From an uncultured Kouleothrix sp. (GTDB taxonomy: Bacteria > Chloroflexota > Chloroflexia > Chloroflexales > Roseiflexaceae), in the NCBI GenBank assembly GCA_937858455.1, contig CALLYN010000817.1, forward strand, positions 1-6,421: a stretch of 6,421 nucleotides of DNA. The letters run 5' to 3'. Numbering within the stretch: the stretch's first letter is position 1; every line of letters starts with the position of its first letter. A program made the translations under genes and the position numbers. Below, piece by piece: positions 1-4,134 of this stretch. Under the pieces are notes generated by a model. The model was not told the origin of the DNA. It worked only from the letters and a program-made list of their open reading frames with translations, and made no database searches.

Positions 1-939
1 GGGCAGTTCGGCGGCGGCCCACAGCTCGGCGGCGCGCGCCGGCCCGAGCACGTCTTCGGCGCTGCTACGCAGCTCGTCGCCAGCGCGTGCCAGCCGCCGG
101 CGGATGATCACCATGGTGATGTCGTCGGCCTGCGCGCTGCCGTTCCAGGCGCGCAGATCGTGCAGCAGCACGGCCATCAGCGCGCGCGGCTTGAGGTGCG
201 CATTCGCCTGCAGCATCTGCTCGAGCCGCGCATAGCTGTAGAGCTGGCCATCGGGCGAGCCGGCTTCTACGACGCCATCGGTGTAGAGCACCACAATGTC
301 GCCCGGCTCGATACAGGCGCTGGCTTCGCGATACGCGCTTTCGTCGTCGACGCCGAGCGGCAGGCCCGAAAGCTCAAGCTCGGATACCTGGCCGTTGAGC
401 AGCACCGGGTAGTTATGCCCGGCATTGGCGATGCGCAGCTCGCCATGGCGCGTGTTGAGCTTGGCATATAGCATCGTGACCATGCCCTGCGGAATCTCGG
501 TGATGATGCCGGCGTTGGTGGCGGCGAGCGTCGGGCCAGGCGCCTCGTCGCGGCGGGCGGCCTGGCGGAACACCGTGCGCGCCACGGCCATACGCAGCGC
601 TGCCGGAAGCCCTTTGCCCGACACATCGCCGATCATGATACCGTGCCATCCATCGGCCAGCGGCAGGAAATCATATAGGTCGCCGCCGAGGTCGCGCGCC
701 GGGATCGATATGGCGCTGATCTCCCAGCCAGGTAAATGCGGCACGGCCTCGAGCAGCAGCCCTTGCTGAATATCGCGCGCCAGCCGCAGATCCTGCTCGA
801 TCTCGGCCTGGCGGCGCTGTGCGGCGTCGGTGGCCTCGGGCGCTAGGCGCGGGCGGGCGCGCGCCAGCCAGGGCGAGCTGGTGTGGCCCAACAGGCTGGC
901 GTGGCTGCGCCGATTCGACTGACGCCGTAGCTTTGGCAT
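1..939 (-). CDS. SpoIIE/RsbU-type PP2C serine/threonine phosphatase (3' end outside window)
   Basis: This frame is open from an ATG at 939 to the window edge, 313 codons with no stop. The family dephosphorylates phosphoserine or phosphothreonine proteins, typically anti-sigma-factor antagonists, in the cytoplasm. Residues 1-35 are basic and of low complexity. Residues 38-68 form the usual lead-in helix (IEQDLRLARDIQQGLL). The PPM/SpoIIE domain spans about 70-282: DLGGDLYD (83-90), IGDVSGKG (103-110), NAGH (172-175), YTDGVVEA (219-226) and QADDITMV (270-277). The metal-binding Asp residues D87, D105, D221 and D273 are therefore present. Residues 283-313 (AGDELRSSAEDVLG and an Ala-rich helix) begin a C-terminal extension whose identity lies beyond the window. 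No N-terminal receiver, PAS or GAF domain and no signal peptide is seen, so it is not itself a response regulator. The start is supported by the family lead-in, but no Shine-Dalgarno is visible. It begins 28 bp after the cheR stop, suggesting co-transcription with the chemosensory genes. The substrate is unknown. Confidence 0.93.
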   Translation of the reverse strand, partial: MPKLRRQSNRRSHASLLGHTSSPWLARARPRLAPEATDAAQRRQAEIEQDLRLARDIQQGLLLEAVPHLPGWEISAISIPARDLGGDLYDFLPLADGWHGIMIGDVSGKGLPAALRMAVARTVFRQAARRDEAPGPTLAATNAGIITEIPQGMVTMLYAKLNTRHGELRIANAGHNYPVLLNGQVSELELSGLPLGVDDESAYREASACIEPGDIVVLYTDGVVEAGSPDGQLYSYARLEQMLQANAHLKPRALMAVLLHDLRAWNGSAQADDITMVIIRRRLARAGDELRSSAEDVLGPARAAELWAAAELP

Positions 940-941
940 AC

Positions 942-960
942 TTACTACTAGAGATAGTAA
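942..960 (-). repeat. AT-rich dyad immediately upstream of the phosphatase start
   Basis: On the minus strand TTACTA (960-955) is matched by TAGTAA (947-942), a perfect 6-bp inverted repeat with a 7-nt loop. It ends two bases before the ATG at 939 and occupies exactly the place where a ribosome binding site would sit; no GGAG-like sequence is present. It may be a weak RNA hairpin or an operator half-site pair. A short AT-rich dyad can also arise by chance. Confidence 0.35.
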
Positions 961-961
961 A

Positions 962-976
962 GGGGCGTTACGCCCC
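962..976 (-). repeat. Hairpin spanning the cheR stop codon
   Basis: GGGGCG (minus strand 976-971) pairs with CGCCCC (967-962) around a 3-nt loop that is the TAA stop codon of cheR (970-968). The stem is perfect and all G:C, so the RNA hairpin should be stable. The bases after it are TTTACTATC, not a run of T, so it is at best a weak terminator or attenuator. It may instead set a boundary for mRNA processing or reduce coupling between cheR and the phosphatase gene. Confidence 0.5.
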
Positions 977-2497
977 GTATGGATGTGTATTCGTGGCTTG
1001 TATCTGCGCGAGATGCCGCTGGCAGGTTTCGCGCAGCCAGCCAACCGCCACGCCGTCGAGTAGCTCGCCGGGCGGGTAGCGGTCGAGCTTCTGCAGGGTA
1101 TTGCGATATTCGAGCAGTGCTTTCTCGAAGCGCCCGGCCTGGCGATAGGCTTCGGCCAGGCGAAACGACACCAGCGCCGACTCGGCTTCGAGGTAGCGTG
1201 CGCGCTCGAGCTGCTCGATCGCCGCCGGCCACTGTTCCTGGCGGCTATAGATCGTACCAAGCAATAGATAGGCCGCGTGATTCAGGGCATCGATCTCGAT
1301 CGAGCGTTGAACCTCGGCGATCGCCAGGTCGAGGTCGCCGCGGTCGGCGTGGCCGCGTGCGATCAGCAGCAGCGCCTCGCCCACCAGCGGCGATTGCGGC
1401 GCCACCTGGCGCAGGTGGTCGAGCGCCTCTTCGGAGCGGCCCTGCGACAGCAGCGCGTAGCCGCTGTCGAGCAGCGCGCGGTCGGTTTTGGCAGCGCCGG
1501 CATGGCGATTGAATGACGGCACGGGCACAGCTGGTACGCGGCGCGGGCGCGCGCTCGGTGCTTCGGCCGGCGGCCTTGGCTGGGCCTTGCGCGCAGCCGG
1601 CGGCTCGGGCGGCGTGGCGGCACCCTTGCAGTATACATACGCGCCGGCCACCTCGCGGGTAGCAAACTGCTCGGACACATTCCAGAGCGTTTCAGAGAAG
1701 CCCAGGAATAGCATGCCGCCGTCGGGCAGGCAGCTGTAAAAGCGCGCAATCAACGCCTGGCATGTGTGCAGCTGGAAGTAGATAGTGACATTCTGGCAGA
1801 AGATGATGTCGACATTCTGAGCCTCGGCCGGGAATGGCTCGAGCAGATTGAGCTGCGCGAAGCGCACCAGTGCGCGCACGGCCGGAGTGGGGCCGAAACC
1901 GCCATCGTGCGGGGTGAAGTAGCGCTGCAGTAGCTCAGGCGGTACATTCTGCAGCGAACGCCCGCGATACATCCCGGCGCGCGCGCTCTGCAGTGCTGGC
2001 TCGCTCAGGTCGGTAGCCCAGATCTCGACCGGGCGGGCAGGCGGTTGGCCAAGGGTTTCAAGTGCGCTAATCGCTAGCGAGTAGGCTTCTTCACCGGTCG
2101 CACAGCCAGCGCTCCAGATACGCAGAGGCTCGCCGGGCGGCTTGCGCTGGTGCAGCTCGGGCAGCAGCACGTCGCGCAGCGCGCGGAAGTGCGGCCCATT
2201 GCGGAAGAACATCGTCTCGTGGTTCAGCAGTAGCTCCGAAAGCTGCCGCAGCTCGGCGCGCCCGGCCAGCGTGCCAAGCCAGCGACGGTAGGTGGCGAGG
2301 GTTTCGCCAGTGGCCTGCAGGCGCTGTGCCAGCCCCTGCTCGAGCGCGCGCTGGTGCGCGCTGTCGATAGATATGCCACTGTAATCGGCCAGCAGCGCGC
2401 GAAAATGCGCGAACTGCTCGGGCGAGAGCCAGGGCGTAGGTGTGGCGCCGTGGCCGATGTGCTGGCGGGCTGGCGCGTGCTTAGGCTGCTGGCTCAT
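968..2497 (-). CDS. cheR: CheR-type chemoreceptor glutamate methyltransferase with C-terminal TPR repeats
   Basis: Transfers methyl groups from S-adenosylmethionine to receptor glutamates (adaptation), in the cytoplasm at receptor clusters. The protein has 509 residues, against about 280 for minimal CheR. An N-terminal helical domain covers about 23-100 and ends in NHETMFFRN (92-100). The SAM-binding methyltransferase domain covers about 105-290, with SAGCATGEEAYSLA (129-142), ATDLS (161-165), QLNLL (215-219), FCQNVTIYF (233-241) and FLGFSETL (264-271). A Pro/Ala-rich linker covers 292-330. Four TPR-like units lie at about 341-371, 373-406, 407-440 and 441-472, probably a protein-docking module. 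One deviation: the motif usually written FCRNV has Gln at 235 instead of Arg. The start at 2497 overlaps the cheB stop as ATGA and is preceded by a GAGGT Shine-Dalgarno. The pairing with cheB supports a role in adaptation. CheR-TPR proteins are common in non-flagellar chemosensory systems. Confidence 0.97.
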   Translation of the reverse strand: MSQQPKHAPARQHIGHGATPTPWLSPEQFAHFRALLADYSGISIDSAHQRALEQGLAQRLQATGETLATYRRWLGTLAGRAELRQLSELLLNHETMFFRNGPHFRALRDVLLPELHQRKPPGEPLRIWSAGCATGEEAYSLAISALETLGQPPARPVEIWATDLSEPALQSARAGMYRGRSLQNVPPELLQRYFTPHDGGFGPTPAVRALVRFAQLNLLEPFPAEAQNVDIIFCQNVTIYFQLHTCQALIARFYSCLPDGGMLFLGFSETLWNVSEQFATREVAGAYVYCKGAATPPEPPAARKAQPRPPAEAPSARPRRVPAVPVPSFNRHAGAAKTDRALLDSGYALLSQGRSEEALDHLRQVAPQSPLVGEALLLIARGHADRGDLDLAIAEVQRSIEIDALNHAAYLLLGTIYSRQEQWPAAIEQLERARYLEAESALVSFRLAEAYRQAGRFEKALLEYRNTLQKLDRYPPGELLDGVAVGWLRETCQRHLAQIQATNTHPYGA

Positions 2498-3606
2498 CGC
2501 GCACCTCGCTCGGCCGGCTGCATGGCGTGCACGAGCGCGGCGAGGCGCGCGCCGATCTCGGTAGCCGGCAGCACTTCACACGCCGCGCCAAGGTGGATCG
2601 CGGCGCGCGGCATACCAAAGATCGTGCTGGTGGTTTCGTCCTGGGCGATGGTATGCCCACCGGCGCGCTTGATCGCCAGCAGGCCGTAGGCGCCATCGCG
2701 GCCCATCCCGGTGAGCAGCACGCCGAGCGCGCGCGGGCCGAACATGGCGGCGGCAGCCTGCATCGAAATATCGATCGATGGGCGCTGGAGGAGCAGTGGG
2801 TTGGCGCTCAGGTGAACTGTGCCATCGGCGGCGATCAGCAGGTCGGCCTGGTCGGGGGCCACCAGTACTTCGCCTGGGCGCAGTGCATAGCCCTCGTGGG
2901 GCAGCCGCACCGGCAGCGGGCTGGTGTGGGCTAGCCACTCGGCCAGGCCGGCGCTGAAGCCAGCGGCGATGTGCTGTACCACCAGCACGGCGGCGCCCAG
3001 GCCGCGCGGCAAGCCCGCGAGCACCTGGCTGACGGCGCGCGGGCCGCCGGTGCTCGCGCCGATCACAATCAGCGGAAAGGCTGGCGTCTCAAGGCTGGTA
3101 GGCGGCGCGGGTTCGCTAGGCAGGGTAGCCAGCTTCGGCGCGGCCGCAGGTGGCAGGGTAGCGCTGGGCGGCTTACGCCGGCCGCGCAGGTGCGTCACCA
3201 CCTTGACGCGCGCCAGCACCTTGATGCGCCGGCTCAGGGCGCGGCCGGCGCGCGCCAGATCGGCCGGGCTGCCGCCAGGTTTTTCGAGCACCTCCAGCGC
3301 GCCTGCGCCCAGCATCTTGAACGTAATATCGACGTCGTGGCTGGCGAGCGAAGCCGTAAGCACCAGAATGGGCGTGGGGCAGTAGGCCATCAGATACTCG
3401 GTGGTGGCCAGGCCATCCATGACCGGCATGCGTACGTCCATGGTCACAATATCGGGCCGCAGCTCTTGCACGAGCGCAATCGCAGCGCGGCCGTCGCCGG
3501 CGCTGCCGACAACCTGAATCGCCGAGTCCCGCTCGAGCAGGTCGGTGATAATGCTCCGCGCGAGCGCAGAGTCATCGACAACCACAACGCGAATAGGCTG
3601 GCTCAT
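2494..3606 (-). CDS. cheB: CheB receptor methylesterase/glutamine deamidase with receiver domain
   Basis: Removes methyl groups from receptor glutamates and deamidates glutamines, opposing CheR. It is activated when CheA phosphorylates its receiver. The protein has 370 residues, close to the usual 350-380. The receiver covers about 4-125, with acidic pair D11-D12, phosphoacceptor D57 (TMDVRMP), T84 and K109 (EKPGG). A Pro/Ala-rich and basic linker covers about 140-177. The esterase domain covers about 178-362, with the expected catalytic triad S185 (GASTGG), H212 (VQHI) and D304 (GMGRDG). All key residues are intact, so the enzyme should be active and phosphorylation-controlled. The start at 3606 has a modest GGAA 5 nt upstream and matches the usual CheB N-terminus. 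It lies 104 bp after cheY and its stop overlaps the cheR start by 4 bp, so CheB and CheR are probably translated in a coupled ratio. Confidence 0.97.
   Translation of the reverse strand: MSQPIRVVVVDDSALARSIITDLLERDSAIQVVGSAGDGRAAIALVQELRPDIVTMDVRMPVMDGLATTEYLMAYCPTPILVLTASLASHDVDITFKMLGAGALEVLEKPGGSPADLARAGRALSRRIKVLARVKVVTHLRGRRKPPSATLPPAAAPKLATLPSEPAPPTSLETPAFPLIVIGASTGGPRAVSQVLAGLPRGLGAAVLVVQHIAAGFSAGLAEWLAHTSPLPVRLPHEGYALRPGEVLVAPDQADLLIAADGTVHLSANPLLLQRPSIDISMQAAAAMFGPRALGVLLTGMGRDGAYGLLAIKRAGGHTIAQDETTSTIFGMPRAAIHLGAACEVLPATEIGARLAALVHAMQPAERGAR
2503..2507 (-). promoter_or_regulatory. Ribosome binding site of cheR, inside the end of cheB
   Basis: The minus strand reads GAGGT at 2507-2503, 5 nt upstream of the ATG at 2497, within the last codons of cheB. 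Together with the ATGA stop/start overlap it indicates reinitiation or coupled translation of cheR after cheB. Confidence 0.6.
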
Positions 3607-3663
3607 AGCATTTCCAAGCGACGGCGACGCGATGCCGGGCGAGACATTGCTCCGACAGCTGAT

Positions 3664-3691
3664 GGTAGCGATGCGGTAGAACGGTGCTACC
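3664..3691 (-). repeat. GGTAGC-N16-GCTACC inverted repeat between cheY and cheB
   Basis: GGTAGC at 3664-3669 is matched by GCTACC at 3686-3691 (plus-strand reading), a perfect 6-bp inverted repeat with 16 bases between. A further GGTAG lies at 3675-3679, 11 bp (about one helical turn) from the first. The same GGTAG-N18-CTACC arrangement with identical spacing occurs in the cheA-cheY gap at 4096-4123. It could be an operator for a dimeric regulator or a structured RNA element; nothing else identifies it. Confidence 0.4.
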
Positions 3692-3709
3692 CGCCGGCAA
3701 GCGCGGCGG
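3691..3709 (-). repeat. G+C-rich hairpin just after the cheY stop
   Basis: CCGCCG (minus strand 3709-3704) pairs with CGGCGG (3696-3691) around a 7-nt loop, beginning two bases after the TAA of cheY. There is no T-run after it, so it is not a canonical terminator. It may protect the 3' end of an upstream mRNA segment or partly attenuate transcription into cheB. It shares one base with the neighbouring GGTAG/CTACC dyad, so the two folds largely exclude each other only at that base. Confidence 0.4.
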
Positions 3710-3710
3710 C

Positions 3711-4073
3711 TTAGTGCATCTCGAGAATATTTTTGACGCGGTTGGGCAGGTTAAGCAGATCGATATCTTTGTTGAGATAATCGTCGACGCCGGCCTCGAA
3801 CGCGGCGTGCTTGTCGTCGCTGGATGTTAGCATAATAATACGCAGCTCGTCGAGCGCCGGGTTATTACGCAGGCGCCGGCATACCTCGTAGCCGTCGATC
3901 CCGGGCATCTGCACATCCAGCACCATCAGATCGGGTACTTCGTCGGCGATCTGGGCTAGGGCCTCTTCGCCGCTATGTGCGAGCCGCACCTCGTAGCCAT
4001 ACATGCTCAGACGCATCTTGACGATATCGGTCACCAGCTTGCTATCGTCGACGACGAGAATTTTTTCCGCCAT
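3711..4073 (-). CDS. cheY: CheY-like single-domain response regulator
   Basis: A stand-alone receiver that accepts phosphate from CheA and signals by binding a partner protein. With the start at 4073 it has 120 residues, typical of CheY. Key residues in that numbering: acidic pair D9-D10 (VVDDS), phosphoacceptor D53 (LDVQMP), T83 (MLTSSD), aromatic switch residue Y99 and K102. The Lys is followed by Asp (NKDID) where most receivers have Lys-Pro. No output domain follows. Two in-frame ATGs exist, at 4085 and 4073. The one at 4073 is chosen because GGAG sits exactly 6 nt upstream, whereas nothing like a ribosome binding site precedes 4085 (which would add MEHD). It lies between cheA and cheB, so it is the natural CheA substrate. 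Whether it acts on a flagellar, pilus or gliding motor cannot be seen. A PatA/PilG-like receiver is an equally fair name. Confidence 0.95.
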   Translation of the reverse strand: MAEKILVVDDSKLVTDIVKMRLSMYGYEVRLAHSGEEALAQIADEVPDLMVLDVQMPGIDGYEVCRRLRNNPALDELRIIMLTSSDDKHAAFEAGVDDYLNKDIDLLNLPNRVKNILEMH

Positions 4074-4079
4074 GTCGTG

Positions 4080-4083
4080 CTCC
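4080..4083 (-). promoter_or_regulatory. Ribosome binding site deciding the cheY start
   Basis: GGAG at 4083-4080 lies 6 nt upstream of the ATG at 4073. Its first G is the last base of the upstream in-frame ATG (4085-4083), so the upstream ATG is best read as part of the leader and not as the start codon. Confidence 0.7.
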
Positions 4084-4095
4084 ATTTAAAGGCTG

Positions 4096-4123
4096 GGTAG
4101 ACACGCGTGGATCATGATCTACC
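4096..4123 (-). repeat. GGTAGA-N16-TCTACC dyad enclosing two palindromes
   Basis: GGTAGA (4096-4101) and TCTACC (4118-4123) form a perfect 6-bp inverted repeat. The interior is made of two abutting perfect palindromes: CACGCGTG (4102-4109, 8 bp) and GATCATGATC (4110-4119, 10 bp, overlapping the dyad arm). The core GGTAG-N18-CTACC matches that in the cheY-cheB gap in sequence and spacing. It is a candidate operator or RNA structure. No known regulator motif is recognised. Confidence 0.45.
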
Positions 4124-4134
4124 ATTGTGGGTGG

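Larger units (their letters stand above)
3607..3710 (-). other. cheY-cheB intergenic spacer
   Basis: This 104-bp gap is the longest inside the operon. It holds a G+C-rich hairpin directly after the cheY stop (3691-3709) and a GGTAG/CTACC dyad (3664-3691). A weak GGAA ribosome binding site sits next to cheB. No open frame of any length, no tRNA-like fold and no clear sigma-70 promoter is visible. It could contain an internal promoter or an mRNA processing site that sets the level of cheB-cheR relative to cheA-cheY. Confidence 0.6.
4074..4134 (-). other. cheA-cheY intergenic spacer
   Basis: This 61-bp gap holds two adjacent palindromes (4102-4109 and 4110-4119) enclosed by a GGTAG/CTACC dyad (4096-4123), followed by the cheY ribosome binding site. 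No T-run follows the dyad, so read-through from cheA is expected. Confidence 0.6.

Noticed and set aside
267..626. Minus-strand frames of 119 and 78 codons inside the phosphatase region
   Set aside because: They are out of frame with the 313-codon phosphatase reading, which contains all SpoIIE motifs. The true gene has no stop in the window and so is easy to miss if only complete frames are listed.
979..1512. A 177-codon plus-strand frame opposite the TPR part of cheR
   Set aside because: Its Arg/Ala/Pro-rich translation has no motif, no plausible ribosome binding site and lies antisense to conserved TPR sequence.
3603..3611. A two-codon frame ATG CTA TGA overlapping the cheB start
   Set aside because: It is too short to judge and arises simply from the bases around the cheB ATG; no sign of a leader peptide.
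2971..3714. A 247-codon plus-strand frame antisense to cheB
   Set aside because: It shows no domain and has an Arg/Ala/Gln-rich composition. It overlaps a clear CheB with intact catalytic triad and is explained by high G+C.
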